A DNA stretch of 64,000 nucleotides, taken from Verticillium longisporum (taxonomy: Eukaryota > Ascomycota > Sordariomycetes > Glomerellales > Plectosphaerellaceae). The stretch lies in the NCBI GenBank assembly GCA_019188255.1, contig JAETXT010000004.1, positions 4,712,001 to 4,776,000 of the forward strand, given 5' to 3'. A program made the position numbers and the translations under genes. The notes beneath the pieces are model-generated. The model was not told the DNA's origin and searched no databases. It was given only the letters and a program-made list of their open reading frames with translations. Shown here one piece after another: positions 22,871-34,677 of this stretch; positions within the stretch are counted from its first letter, which is position 1; each line of letters starts with the position of its first letter.

Positions 22871-25502
22871 TATACTTAGAATACTATAGATCTATTATAT
22901 AACGTTCTCCTATATATTCCTAAGGAGCTATAATATAGATACCCTAATAGAATCGTCTTCTATATTATAAAGCTACTCTATAGTATTATAGAATTAAGTC
23001 TCTATTAGTTTATAACCTATTAGCGCTATTATAGAGAGCGCCTAACCGCTATTCTAATAGGCTACGATCTATATTTACTTCTAATTAGAGCTAGAGAGAG
23101 CTTTAGATTAATCGGAATATAGATTAATAATACCTTTAACCTCGGAGAGCCTATATTTATATAAAAGGAATAAATAGAGCTCGAAAGTACTAGCTTCTAA
23201 ATAAAGCCTACTTCTATCCTTAATATAGGATCTAATAATATCTTTAATAGCTATATTATTAAAGTTAGAATTAAAGATCTTATAATTTAATAGAAAGGCT
23301 AAAGTAATTACTTAGAGCTAGTAACCCTAGGGATAATGAGCTTAGAATAGGAATATATTACCTAGAGAGCTTATAGTACCTATATTACTTTAACCTATTA
23401 ATTAGAGGTAGCCTTCGATTTCTCTATTATAGCCTAAGCTAAGAACTTATAGGAGGACGACTTTAAATAGCTTAATAAATATATATAATAGTAGATTACT
23501 AATATAGGCTATAGCCTAAATTATATATACTTAGATCTCTTAATAGCCTAGCTTTATATATTTATTAATAGCTCCTTTATTAATAATAAGGACCTTAGTT
23601 TATAGATTAGATTTATTGTCCTTTTAGGTAATAAACGTTCTAGCGATTAAGAGAATACCTTTATAGTATATAGTAATATCCTCTATTAATAATCTATTAA
23701 ATATAAATAGATTATATATTTAGTTCTAATTAATAAGATCTATATAATAATTAGTAGCTTTAATATAGCTTATATCCTTATATAGATACACTAAGAGAAC
23801 TATATATACTTAGAGTTACTACTCCTATAGATAATTATCTATACTAATAGCTACTCGTTCTATTAATACTTTATTTAATTAAGTATAATAGTAGAGAAAT
23901 ACTTAATAATAGATCTTATAGTATTATAATAAAGCTATAAAGAATACGAAATCGATGAAATTTATTAAATCGCTAGAAGCGATAACCCTATAGATTTAAT
24001 AATTAAGGGAGTACTAAACTAAATACTAGAAGCGCTAATAAGCTCTAATAAAGTTATAATCAAGATTAAAGGATAGATTAAACGTTAAGAAAAGAGTAAT
24101 TAAAGGGTAAAAGTAAATAATATTAGAAGTAATTAATAAAGCCTAAAAATAGGCACCCTAGGAGTAGTAAAATAGTAAAATAATAGCTCTGAAGAGTAAA
24201 TTAAGCCTTAGAGTCTAAGGACTCCGAGCCTAATTACTTAGGAGAGTCCTATTATAAGTAATCGAAGAGCTATAGAATAGTAATATGCTTAGCTACTTTA
24301 TACTCCGTATTACTAAGACTATCTAAGTCTTTATTCAAGTCGTCGCCCCCCTTAGCCTCCTCTTCCTTAATAATCGATAATATACTTTTAACGATAATAT
24401 ACTATTTCTCTATATCCTATATCCCCTATTAATAGATTATATAATTAGATAATTAAGGAAATATTAGAAAAAGGAGCTTATTAGTTTATTCTTCTTATCC
24501 TAGGCCTCTAAAAACTTTATAATAGGCTTAAATGCCCTAACTAGACTATAGATAATAATTATTAAAGCTATAAATACTAGAAAATAGAGATCGTAGAAGC
24601 TTATATTAATTTATAAGAATACTTAGAAGTATATTTATAATAATAGGAACCCTTAAGCTCTAGATTATAATATATACTATTAATATTAATTTTAGTTTAT
24701 TTATTAATAAAATAAAACTTTAAATACCTTAAATAGAGGACTTTATAAATATTACTATATATATATACTATATACTAGGATTAATAGCTCCTATAATTAA
24801 TATTAACTATATTCTTATACTTAGCTACTCTCTTAATAGGAGGGGTAATAGGCGTAGGGGCTTTACGCTTAGGAAGTATTATTAAGGCTAGGATAAGAGA
24901 GAAAGAGAGGGAGAAAGAGAATAGTAAAAAGGGGGAGTTAATAATCGTTAGAGCTCTAAAATAATAAATTAAGCTAACTAATCTTAAAATAAAGAATTAT
25001 TATAGGGAAGAGGAAAAATAAAAGGAATAGAGTTATTATAATTTATTAATTAGATATATAGATTTATAGAGTATAATATTTATTAAATTAGCTTAATAGG
25101 ATCTATTAATTCTATTTAAATAGTTTAATTCTATTATTCCTATTAAAAGTAATTTAATTCTATTATTCTTATTAAGAAAACTAATAAAGGGGTAATAATA
25201 ATTATTCTTCTACCCTCTATTAGTATATTAGCGATTTAGAGACTTTAAGAGCTTATATCTAGCTATTATAAGAGCACTATTTAATTAACTATTATATTAT
25301 TTAATTATTATTTATTTCCTTTTTAAAGAATTTAAAAGCTTATTCCTATTATTTAATTATAATTTAATTTATTTCCTTAGAGAGCTATTTAGTAGCTAGT
25401 TTAACTAATCTATAGCGCTAGGGATTAGGGATTTAACGCTTATAGGAATAGTAATATTAAGCTATATTTTTCCTTATTCTATCTATTATTCTCCTATTAT
25501 TA

Positions 25503-25546
25503 TTTATTTATTTATTCATTTATTTATTCATTTATTTATTTTATAG
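25503..25546 (+). repeat. TTTA/TTCA microsatellite
   Basis: Tandem four-base units (TTTA with some TTCA) in the 3' spacer of copia copy 1, shortly before the LTR. Probably slippage in AT-rich relic DNA. Confidence 0.7.
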
Positions 25547-25675
25547 ATTAGGATAATAGATCTAATATACTAGAGACTAGAGGATTATAAGCGTATTAGA
25601 GTAGCTATTAACCTAAGTAATAGAGCCCGATATTAGTCCCTTAGGTAATCCTATCTATAAAGAAAAGATAGCTAG

Positions 25676-25964
25676 TATTAAATTAATATTAGGGGATTAC
25701 CTAGGTTAGTAATCACTATATAGGATTCACCGATATAGTAATTACCGGGGCTAGGATTTATAGCTCTTAGGAGCACGTGATTCATAGCTTACGTAATCGG
25801 TGAATTAGATAGGTATATCTGATTTACGTAGGTAGCGGTGATTTAGAGAGATAGTATTAATAATTATTATAAGTCTTATATCACCTACCCTACCTATTCA
25901 GAGCTCTCAGGCACAGCCAAAGTAATGAAATAGGGTTTACATAAGCAGTGAAGCCCTCTCAACA
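25676..25964 (+). repeat. 3' LTR of copia copy 1
   Basis: 289 bp collinear with 57629-57915. The start reads TATTAAATTAATATTAGG, a RIPped form of a TGTT.. end, and the finish CTCAACA keeps the CA end. Similarity to copy 2 ends sharply after it, and ordinary-composition DNA begins. Confidence 0.85.
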
Positions 25965-27103
25965 CCTACAATACTACGAGGTCTATATACTATTTGCTAA
26001 GTCGGCGATGTTATTCCCTACACTCTATCTGTTCATGATATCCGAGTTAGGTTTTGTGGGGGAGGGGGGGTTCTACGTGCTGTTGAGAGCCTTTGAAGCA
26101 TCTTAAACTACCTAGCGTAAGACGCTTGAGGTTCGCCTTCCTGAGGAACTGATGTACGGAGTTTATGATAGGCTATCACCAACAAGCGCTTGTTTCCATT
26201 ACCAAATATCAGCACTGACAGTGTCTTCGACATGGGGGTTTCGAGTCATCAATATCGAAACGCGCACGTGAATAAGCGGTGCCCTCTCCGTCCCCCCCCT
26301 CGGCCATCACGCCGAGACACGGCGTATTGACAGCCTCGCAGGCAGAGACACACAGCATCCACAAGAACGCAAACGAACTTGAACGAACTAAACTCGGGTT
26401 CAGATCTTCCATTTGCTGCGCTTCACTTCTTATCCCAACTACCGACACATCTAGCTCTATGGTCAGAAGTCGTGGTGGGGCCGATGCCAGTCCAGCAGGC
26501 TGGTCACGCATCGGGAAGTGGAGGGGGCTCATCTTACCACCTGGTTCCCCACGGAGAAGGCGCGAGAGATGCCGGTTTTAGGGATCACAAGAACCCCATT
26601 AAGACCGATTTACACTCAGGCGTCAGGTTGTCCTTGGTGGTCACGAACGCATCAATCTTTGGCTGCGGGAAGACTGTCACTATCGCTGAAACCACTGTTG
26701 TGGTCAACAAGGCGACACGGCGGCCTGTTGCACCCGCCTTGCTTCCTGCCGAGATGGCGGCCAAGATGGAGCAAGGTGTTATCGGGAAGAAATCCCCACA
26801 GAATCTCGAGTGCCAGCGCTTGACGCAGTATATGGCCCAAGATAGAATTCCCTCAAGCGATGCTACACGGTAGCCACGCTGACAAGAGCTGCTAATAACA
26901 TCTCCACCTTGGGCTTGGAGCCTATGGACTCAACTTCTATTCTGACCACACTGGTAGAAATTGGTAGTGTACAAAATCCCCTTGACAAATCAAACGCGCG
27001 ACACGCATTCCCTTGATGCAGATCTCCTGCATGAACGCAGTCGCCGTAGAAACAAACCTAAACCTGAACAGACCGCAGCAGACCTGTACAATACTGCAGG
27101 AAA
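25965..27103. other. Intergenic, no confident gene
   Basis: Ordinary composition. An open stretch at 26637-26870 (GCGKTVTIAETTVVVNKAT) faintly resembles the end of a hotdog thioesterase but is too short and isolated to call. Nothing else supported. Confidence 0.4.
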
Positions 27104-28798
27104 TCACTGGCGGTACTTGTGCAGCAACTCGAAAATCTTATCGTTCTTCCCATAGCGTCGACCCAACGAGGATGTTCGCACATGCGCGCCGCCCAGCCTC
27201 TGCTGACCCTTGAAGCTCTTGCGTACCCAAACCGAAACCATCGGCTGGAAAATCTCTTTGGCTTTGCCCTTGATCCTCTGCTTTTCCTCCTTGCAAAGAT
27301 AACCAGGGTCGTTGATTGGAGCATGTGGAGAGTCGCCGTTGAGCTCCAGCTCCTTCCCGTTGCTGGTTTGGCGGGCCTTGTGGTGGCCGCCGGAGATGTC
27401 GTTGCGAGGGAGCTCGCCGCCCGCCAAATTGCCGCCGCGCTGGAGCTGACCTTCCTTCTTGTCACCCTAGTGCTGAGCAGCGGGATCAACACCAGCACTC
27501 TGGGCACTCGCTCTGTTCGACTCGGCCTTGTCGATCGCACTCGTGAGGATTCGAGAATGCGACATGTAGGGCTGCGGTACATAGGACACCCACTCTCCAT
27601 CATCGGTGGTATCGGACTGGGTAGTGTACGAATCGTCCGAGTCTTCGGAATCGCTCAAGGTCAATTTGACATTGTCGATGTTGGAAAGATCAAAGGTATC
27701 ATTGCTACCGTCGCCATGGGCAATGTGATCGCAGGCGTTGTCGCTCGTTGCTTTATCCTCCATGCTCAAGGTCTTCATCTCGTGTGAAAGATCGGAATCG
27801 ATAGCTGAGGCTATGAGCGGTTCCTCGTTGATGACCCTGATATTGTCGCCGGCTGCCAGACGAACGACCGATGTCCAAGTAATCTCACCCGGAAAGGGTC
27901 GTTGCTCAATGCTAGCTCTTGATCTGTGCTTGAGAGCGCGGCGCTTGAGTTGCGCGAACAGAGCGTTGCGGTGTTCCATTGTGCAATGTGTAAGACATGC
28001 AGCGGTAAAAGCCCTGTTGCGCAAGTATTCGTCTTCATTGTAGCCGATGTAGTCATCGGACTCGAAGAGCCTGAATGCCCCTGGCATTGTGAACTTTGTC
28101 CATGCGGCCTCAAAGGCGCTGTATCTATCGCCATTGGCCGCTATCTTGCGCTTCATGGCGTATTTGAGGTCCTCGTTATAACCAAGGAACCTGACCCAGG
28201 ACTCCATGATGGACTTCTTGAGATAGTCTTTGACGTCAGCGCATGCGTACTTGGTGAGGAGCTGATACGCATCCAAATAGTTGTTCATGAAGGCGTGGTG
28301 TTCCTCGCGCTCATAATTGGCGTTGGCGTGCTTGTTGTCGAACCAAAAGTCCTTTGTGGCCGCCAGGAGTTTAAGAAAGATTTGGCGGATAAAAACGACG
28401 AGGCTGCTCGAAGCGAAGCGATCGGCAAGAATGAAGATGCGTAGGATAGAGCAAAGGTCCATCAAGGGCATCTTAAAACAAGTCCTCCTGAAGATCTTCC
28501 GGTCATACCTCTCAGCTTGAGCTTTCCAAAGATTACCGGATGGCATGCCTTCCTCGGAGAATCGAAGGAAGAAGTATCGGTGGGCAAGCTTCAGGTACGC
28601 GACGAGGTCGTCAAAGGAGATATCATCGAGCGAGATCTCGGCTGTGTCGGCCTCGCGGAAGAAGCCGCGCAGGGCAGAGTCAAAGTAGAGGGAGCCAGCG
28701 ATGAGTATCTGGCGGTGGACGATGATCTCAATGTTTTCTCTGGTGTAGAGTTTGACGACGTAGAAGTTGTCACTTGCATGCAGATCAGTCATGGCCAA
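27104..28798 (-). pseudogene. BTB/POZ-domain protein with an in-frame stop
   Basis: From ATG 28798 the protein has an N-terminal BTB fold (residues 8-110: FYVVKLYTRENIEIIVHRQILIA.., YFDSALRGFFREADTAEISL, then the helix block LCSILRIFILADRFA). A helical middle and an acidic Ser/Asp tail follow. A TAG at 27467-27469 ends it after 443 residues, but the same frame then stays open for 121 more codons (KKEEG-type basic region, KGKAKEIFQPMVSVWVRKSF, ending FELLHKYRQ at 27104). This suggests the stop is a recent CAG to TAG change. Fungal BTB proteins of this type may be cullin-3 adaptors; the role is unknown. The gene lies 1.1 kb from the RIPped copia block. Confidence 0.75.
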
Positions 28799-30408
28799 GG
28801 GCTCTTCCAGTAAGCTTTACTTACTAGCGAATCCTGAGGAGCCCTGCTTGAACATGTCGATCAGGTGCGTAGTAGAACTCGAGCTGATCCGTGAACATGG
28901 TGAAGTCGAAGACGGCATTGACGACTTGGCCATTGGAGCTTTGCGCTTGCCGTCAGCCACAGGGATTGGGATGGAGAGGCGCTGACTGCGATAGCCCCTA
29001 GTCTGAGGCAGTCTGCCGTCCATGTCAAGCAGACGAAGCTCGGCCTCGGCGGGGTTTCCGGTAGGTCCGCTAGACTGCGAGGCCGCCGTCCTATTGCTCA
29101 GACAGCTCATGGCGGTGACGAACTATCTGCAATTCTGAGGATGAGAGGGACGTAGTATCAAGATGATATCTGCTCAGTAGTGACCGTGGAACAGCCGTGA
29201 TTTGGAGCTGGGGGCGATAGGGAAGAAGTAGACAAGTCCAGGAAGGTAAGGACATGGCTTTGATGACTGATATTCCGTGATTAGGCTCCGATCTCGAAGG
29301 GAAGAGAGCAAGTGCTGCTACGCCCGCAACGAGAGAGAGCAGGTGCAGCTTAGCTTGCGGGGCCGAGCCAGAAAGAGCATGTTGACCTGTGTGAGGTCTC
29401 GATGACCGATGGCCTATGACGCAGTGCTCAGTGCGCCAACGTTGCGACGACCACTTTTGCGCGCAATTTCCATTTTCAAGTGTCGAGACAGGGAGGAACC
29501 TCAGGGTTGAAGAGTACCTGGCAAGCGCAGATGACCGTTCGCTCAACGCGGATGAGGCAAGGTTGTTCATCGTCTGAAAGAAATGGCTGAAAGCTCTCCA
29601 CTGGTGTGTGATTGTCGTGTTCGGAAGCTTGGGTGTGCTGATAGTCGCATTGTGCAACAGAGACATGATCCCCAATAAATGAGATCTGACTAGAGTGACA
29701 AGAGCAAGCTCAAATGGCCATGTCAATGAAGGAATGTCTACAAAGCTTTGATGGATTCTAAAGGCAGCAAGAATAAAGGCGAGACCGTGCGAAACTACAG
29801 TGTCGAAGAAGAGTATCACACGGTTACGGTTAACGTCGCCAGTGCACGGACAAACGGATGGCCAGCGTCTACTCTCACCTGCACCATGCATCACACCTTC
29901 GTTCTCCAGAGTAATTGGGGAAGCTGGACATTAAACCCGAGACACAAGGGACGTCAGTCATGGCCTCAGATCTTCGCGTTTGAAAGCTTGCAGAGAAACT
30001 GTTTGCTCAGCCTCAGTTCTCCGAATGAGTCAGCCGATGCCGATGACACGAGCTACGACCCCCAGCTCTCGACCGAAACCAACGTGTCTGATGGTGCAAC
30101 GAGGCATTTGGATCGACTATTAATACCATATTCGCGTGCGGATGAACCATTCTCAGCAATTTTCAGTGTATTTACAGAGGCTACATTGTTCAAATGCGGA
30201 AGAAAGACACGGTGATTATTCATATGGGTTGCCCCATGCTCCTTTGCCACGAGTGACTGATGGCTGGCAGCTTTGCTATCTTCACGCTTCCAAGAAAACC
30301 CAAGAGACAAGCCAAAGCGACCCCAGACTCTTCACAAATCTTCACAGCGGTGCTCCTTCACTATCATACCCAAGTCGACGAACCCACTTGCTAGAGTGCA
30401 CCAGCACT
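28799..30408. other. Intergenic, divergent promoters
   Basis: Between the BTB gene (minus) and the nucleotidyltransferase-fold gene (plus). An open frame at 28817-29110 (minus) could be a 5' exon of the BTB gene, since GTAAGT follows it, but I found no acceptor that keeps both frames. Nothing else supported. Confidence 0.4.
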
Positions 30409-31695
30409 ATGGGCGGTTCAGCGTTTGCTTCAGGAGAAAATCCCCTCTTCACTCCCCGTATGCCACCTCACGTATACAAGCTGGTCAAGAGCCGTTGCAA
30501 GAGCGCTCTCCGCGACTTGTACATCTACGTGGCAAGTCCCATTGACGGTCCTGCCAAGAGGGACTACGGCGATGTCGACGTTCTGGTGACCTGCGCAAGA
30601 GACGAATTCACAGGAAGAAGCGGGGAAGAAGCATTCCCCGAAACCGTCGTCAAAGCCATCCAGGATGCCCTGGGGGCCGACCATGTGTTGGCCGAAAGAG
30701 GCGGCTCGCATTTTGCCGTTCCCTGGCCGAAGGACCTGCCTGCCGATAGCTACGCAGCCGAGCATCCCAAACGCTACATCCAGGTCGACGTGACCATCTC
30801 GCCGTCAATCACTTCGCTGCAATGGACCTTGTTCAAGCACGCACACGGCGACATTTGGAGCATCCTCGGCTCTGTTATTCGTCCCTACGGCCTGACCGTC
30901 GACGAGCAGCGCATGTTCATACGCATCCCCGAAATCGAGCAGACGAACAAGAACAAGGCCAAGATTGAACTGACAGACGACCCGTGCGAGATTCTAGAGT
31001 TTCTCGGCCTACCAATTGCTGGATTCTGGGAGACACAATTTCCGTCTCTGAATGACATGTACGAGTACGTCGCTCAGTGCCGCATGTTTTGGGTTCACCC
31101 CGGCAAGCAAGAAGCCAACGATCATGGGGAGACGCACGATCCAGCCCAGGACAAGGCGAAGCTCAAGTCTAATGATCGTAAAAGGATGAGCTCGCGGCCG
31201 AATTTCAGCAAGTGGATCGACGAGTTTGTGCCACGCTGCCGTCAGGAGGGTCGGTACACGACGCAGCGGACGTCTCGGGAAAAGATCAAGCAGGAGGCTT
31301 TTGACCGTTTCCACGTCGAGGCCGAGTACAACCGACGGCTGGATGAATACATGCGAGAGAAACAGACCGATACCGTGTGGAAGGACATCAAGGGCGCTTT
31401 TCCTGCCGCAGACCCGACCGACAAGTACGCCTGCCAGTATCGAGGTTGCACGATCAAGGCATTGAAGAAGGTCATTATTGAAGGGGACACGAGCTTTGGC
31501 GTTTTGCCGGATGAGGATTCGCCGATGAGGGACAAGAATGGGTTCTTCATCTTTGAGAATGTGTACGACTTTATCAGCCGAAAGGGCGAAGACGTGGGAC
31601 GAGCTGCGATGGCGCGGCACCACCAAGCATATGAGGAGCTGCTCGAGACGATGGGCCTCAAACGGAAGCAGGAGGCCGGTTCCGAAGTGGCATAG
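30409..31695 (+). CDS. Nucleotidyltransferase-fold conserved fungal protein
   Basis: 428 residues from MGGSAFASGENPLFTP, a single exon. Residues 40-150 resemble a polymerase-beta-type nucleotidyltransferase core: DYGDVDVLVTCA has the paired acidic residues expected for metal binding, and RYIQVDVTISP supplies the third. HAHGDIWSILGSVIRPYGL, DEQRMFIRIPEIE and LTDDPCEILEFLGLP follow, blocks I recall from a family found across filamentous fungi and never characterised. The C-terminal half is helical and basic. The ATG at 30409 is preferred because the longer frame upstream (from 30136) has no conserved content. Substrate unknown; enzymatic activity is inference. Confidence 0.75.
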   Translation: MGGSAFASGENPLFTPRMPPHVYKLVKSRCKSALRDLYIYVASPIDGPAKRDYGDVDVLVTCARDEFTGRSGEEAFPETVVKAIQDALGADHVLAERGGSHFAVPWPKDLPADSYAAEHPKRYIQVDVTISPSITSLQWTLFKHAHGDIWSILGSVIRPYGLTVDEQRMFIRIPEIEQTNKNKAKIELTDDPCEILEFLGLPIAGFWETQFPSLNDMYEYVAQCRMFWVHPGKQEANDHGETHDPAQDKAKLKSNDRKRMSSRPNFSKWIDEFVPRCRQEGRYTTQRTSREKIKQEAFDRFHVEAEYNRRLDEYMREKQTDTVWKDIKGAFPAADPTDKYACQYRGCTIKALKKVIIEGDTSFGVLPDEDSPMRDKNGFFIFENVYDFISRKGEDVGRAAMARHHQAYEELLETMGLKRKQEAGSEVA

Positions 31696-31994
31696 GGTGC
31701 ACAGTGATACGTTCTCGGGATGGGTAGACTCGAGAAGCGGAGGGGCAAGACAGATATCACGATAGACGGGAGAAAATAGAACGAAAGTAGCCCAAGTGCT
31801 CGCAATCTATGCATTTCGTCATCATTTCATCGTACCGGTCACCACGCCGCTCACAGGCCAAGCCCAGGCCCTCTCCCCGTCCAGGCCACCTATTTTGCAC
31901 CCGCAACACCAACTCCTCGCCGCCCCATCAGTCGAATATATAACACAGTCTGCCCCATGTATGCCCCAGACAGCACTCTTGCGTCGCCGCCTCC

Positions 31995-32675
31995 TCAATC
32001 GGTAGCCAGCCTCCAGAGACCGTCACCGAGATAATGCGCCTCCTCAATGACAGGCCCCTTCTTCGTATCCTTGGTCTCCTCGGTGCCGGCGACGAGCAGT
32101 CCCACAGCGCACGCCTCCCCCTTGCCCTCGGCCATGATGACGGCCGGCTCGCCCTTCTTCAGCTCGCGCGTCCAGCGCCCGTCCTCGGCCCTCTCGGGCC
32201 CGTCCTGCGGGTCGGGCAGCCGGCCGCCGGCGCTCGTGAGGCCGGGGGCCATGAGGGTGGCGCCCGACAGGACGAAGCGGATGGCGCCGCGGTCGATGCG
32301 CAGCGTCGGGAAGGCCCCGGGGAAGCGGTGGACGAGCTTGAGGTGGGGCAGCAGGGTGTCGTTGTCCTGCTGCCAGAAGAGAGGCTGCGAGTCGACGATG
32401 TAGAGGGCGATGCGTTCGGGGAGCTTCATCTGCTCGAGGTGGGCCTTTTTCGGCAGGATCTCGTCGATGTGCGGCTCGATGAGGGGTAGGTTTGCAGGAC
32501 GGACTGGCGGATCGAGCGCTGAACGGAGGACTTGAGCTTGGATTTCGGGTTGACGGGGAGGCTGTGTTTTGGGGGTTGGACGTTAGCTGGATGGGCTTTG
32601 GAAGGTAGATTGGGGCAACAGGGGGGGGGTTGGAAGGGGGAGATTTGGGTAGAGGACGCACTCTTTCTTGAACAT
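31995..32675 (-). CDS. TMA20: Tma20 (MCT-1 homologue), PUA-domain ribosome-recycling factor
   Basis: Exon 1 is 32675-32662 (MFKKD start), intron 32562-32661 (GTGCGT..ACACAG), exon 2 from 32561 to 31995. The product has the family start MFKK, the block KLKSSVQRSIRQSVLQTYP, then ILPKK..MKLPERIALYIVD, the pre-PUA TLLPHLKLVHRFP and a complete PUA domain (LRIDRGAIRFVLSGATLMAPGL..GLLVAGTEETK) ending in GDGLWRL. With Tma22 it removes 40S subunits and deacylated tRNA after termination. One base is missing in a run of four G (plus-strand 32483-32486): five are needed to join the N-terminal block to the rest. For a housekeeping gene this is more likely a sequencing error than a real break. Confidence 0.88.
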
Positions 32676-33104
32676 GATGGCGGTTTTGAGGAGGGATCGG
32701 TTGAAGAGGGAAAGGGCGCGTCGTATCGCTTGGTCTGGGAGAATGGCCAAAGGAGGGTCGTGAAGGTCGGGTTTGGTGTTGACTTGGAGAGTTGCGTCCT
32801 GAGCAGGTTCAGATTACTGCCCCGCACCACGGCCGCAGTCGCTGGGGAGGCGATGGCGGGGTAGACTTCGGCTATGCAATTGTAGCTCCGAGATGCAGAA
32901 AGGCGTGCAGGTCAAATAGCGGGGGATTGGCCTCGACAGAATGACTGAAGAAAGAAATGAGGGATACGGCAAGAACATGGAGGGATCATTATCATCTCGT
33001 GTATCGTGATTCATCAATTATGCTATTGTACAACGCTTGCTCTCGAAGCCGTGGCCGCCAGGCTGTGGCACCATGCTCCACCATCACCATCAAAGGTACC
33101 CCGC

Positions 33105-33425
33105 TTAACCGCGCTCGACGTGGGAAACGGTGCCGTCGTCCTTGACGTGCACGTTCAGACGGTTCTCGTCAAAGTCCTTGGTCACCATCTGGCCAGGCTT
33201 GATGACGCGGCTCTTCTCGGGGAGGTCTTTCTTGCAGAAGCACTATACGTGTCAGCGACTGGGGGATGGTGGTTAAGGTAGAGACCCAAAACATACCGTC
33301 TCGTCGGACTTTTCGTCGTGCAGCGTCTTGCCGACGAGCTTGTTGGTCCACTCCTCAGTCAGGTCGCCCGACTGGCTCTGAATTCCTGGCACGACGAGAG
33401 GCATGATGTTTACTGTTTGGCTCAT
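33105..33425 (-). CDS. I78-family peptidase inhibitor-like protein
   Basis: Exons 33425-33297 and 33242-33105, split by a 54-nt intron (GTATGT..TATAG). About 88 residues: MPLVVPGIQSQ, EEWTNKLVGKTL, then KKDLPEKSRVIKPGQMVTKDF and RLNVHVKDDGTVSHVERG, the RVI..PG..VT..DRLNV pattern of the inhibitor I78 fold, which blocks serine peptidases through an exposed loop. There is no signal peptide, so it probably acts in the cytosol. Translation may start at 33425 (MSQTVNIM) or at the second Met, 33404 (MPLVVPG), where relatives I recall begin. Confidence 0.78.
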
Positions 33426-34136
33426 CTGGTGGTTATCGTGGATTTTGGGGAGGTGCAAGTTGAGTTGGGAGGAGAGGTACGGACACAAAAGGGCGAGTCA
33501 GTTAGACTTATAAGGAGTCGATGAGCTGCCACACCAAGTCAGCAGAAAGCAAGCAACATGCCACAAACAGGCAGGCAATCGTAGGGCGTTCAGAGCGCCG
33601 CTTGACGCGTTTCAACCATCCGAGCCATGATGAGCGATGACGTCGTATCCGGCCTGTGGCGGGCAGCTGTGGCGGGGTACTAATGCGGGTCTCTTCGGCC
33701 TCGTCACGAGACTGAAGCTGCTGTCTGCATGGATGCGCGTCTGTAATCTGTCCTCAGGTCATTGACCTATGCATTGGGCATTTATCTTCTCGCTGGTCTC
33801 CAATTCTGTCGTTGATTCAACGCAAGCCACCAACTTTGACAGTGGCATCGAGTATATGGTTTGGCCGACTTCGTCACCCTCTGGCGCATTCCTACCTACT
33901 TCCCCTTTGTCGTTACGAGTTCCTGACTCTCATTCACATCCAGAAGATGCACCTCGTTATGATCTGCGACTCAGTAATCGAGACTTCTTCGGTTCCTCCC
34001 GAACTTGGATGACACGACAGCCCGCCTCGTACTGTAGTGCATCACTGCGGCCTCAGCAAGAGTCAAAGTTTGAACGCAGAGTCTGCAGACATAATTCCCG
34101 CTTCCGAGCAGTTCTCTAACAACAAGCAACCTGCCT

Positions 34137-34209
34137 GCCCGGCTAGCTCAATCGGTAGAGCGTGAGACTCTTAATCTCAAGGTTGGGGGTTCGAGCCCCC
34201 CGTTGGGCT
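34137..34209 (+). tRNA. tRNA-Lys (CUU)
   Basis: 73 nt with a full cloverleaf. The acceptor stem GCCCGGC pairs with GTTGGGC (two G-U pairs), the D-arm is AGCTCAATCGGTAGAGC, the anticodon stem TGAGA/TCTCA holds loop CTCTTAA (anticodon CTT), and the T-arm is GGGGGTTCGAGCCCCC. There is no intron and the CCA is not encoded, as expected in eukaryotes. Confidence 0.97.
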
Positions 34210-34239
34210 CAATTCCTGACGCGTCGCATACGACTGTTC

Positions 34240-34245
34240 TTTTTT
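34240..34245 (+). terminator. RNA polymerase III terminator
   Basis: Six consecutive T about 30 bases after the tRNA-Lys, followed by a second T-run; the standard Pol III stop. Confidence 0.7.
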
Positions 34246-34677
34246 GCCTTTTTCTGCTTCGTTTACAAGTTACCCATTGAACTGGATCAGCGGGTCCGTT
34301 GCCTTTTTTTCTCTGTGAATAAGATATAAAGTTTCCGCAGAGTCATGACATCGGGACTTACCGCCGATGGGTCGTCCCTTGTCGAATTGATACTGGACCA
34401 GGTAATCTCTTCCCGAAGGTCCCGACAGTTTCGCGACTCGCATCAGTTTCGTGTTAAACTCAAAGTATGCTCGTCATGTCAGGTTTTGTTCTCACGATTT
34501 GATCACAGGATTACTGGCTGTGTTGAGATCGGTGTACAATTTAGGTATCATGTATCGAAAACAGGCTCACGCGAACGCCATGGCCCTGTTCTTCAGCCCT
34601 GCACTCCACGCTATATGATGATGATTGCGCCAAAACAAAAGAGAGGGGGAAAAAAGTAAAAGCAGCAGATGAATGCC

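Larger units (their letters stand above)
19686..25964 (+). mobile_element. RIPped Ty1/copia retrotransposon relic, copy 1
   Basis: AT-rich, almost free of CpA and TpG, with stops in every frame. From about 20260 it is collinear on the plus strand with copy 2 from about 61311: integrase C-terminus (ELGSDVLIFRE in copy 2), reverse transcriptase, RNase H (VFINGSFANNKDL in copy 2), a 1.5 kb 3' spacer and a 3' LTR at 25676-25964. The segment 19686-20259 is the reverse complement of copy 2 from about 61311 down to 60738, so its left end is an inversion and everything 5' of the integrase is missing. A pogo element is nested at 21011-22870. Confidence 0.85.

Noticed and set aside
25503..25546. Tandem TTTA/TTCA units as a possible CRISPR-like or regulatory array
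   Set aside because: Four-base slippage repeat in AT-rich relic DNA; no spacers, and not expected in a eukaryote.
26637..26873. Possible hotdog thioesterase end (GKTVTIAETTVVV)
   Set aside because: A single short motif-like stretch without the rest of the fold or neighbours supporting it.
28817..29110. 5' exon of the BTB gene
   Set aside because: A GTAAGT follows the frame, but no acceptor gives an in-frame join to the BTB domain; kept as non-coding.
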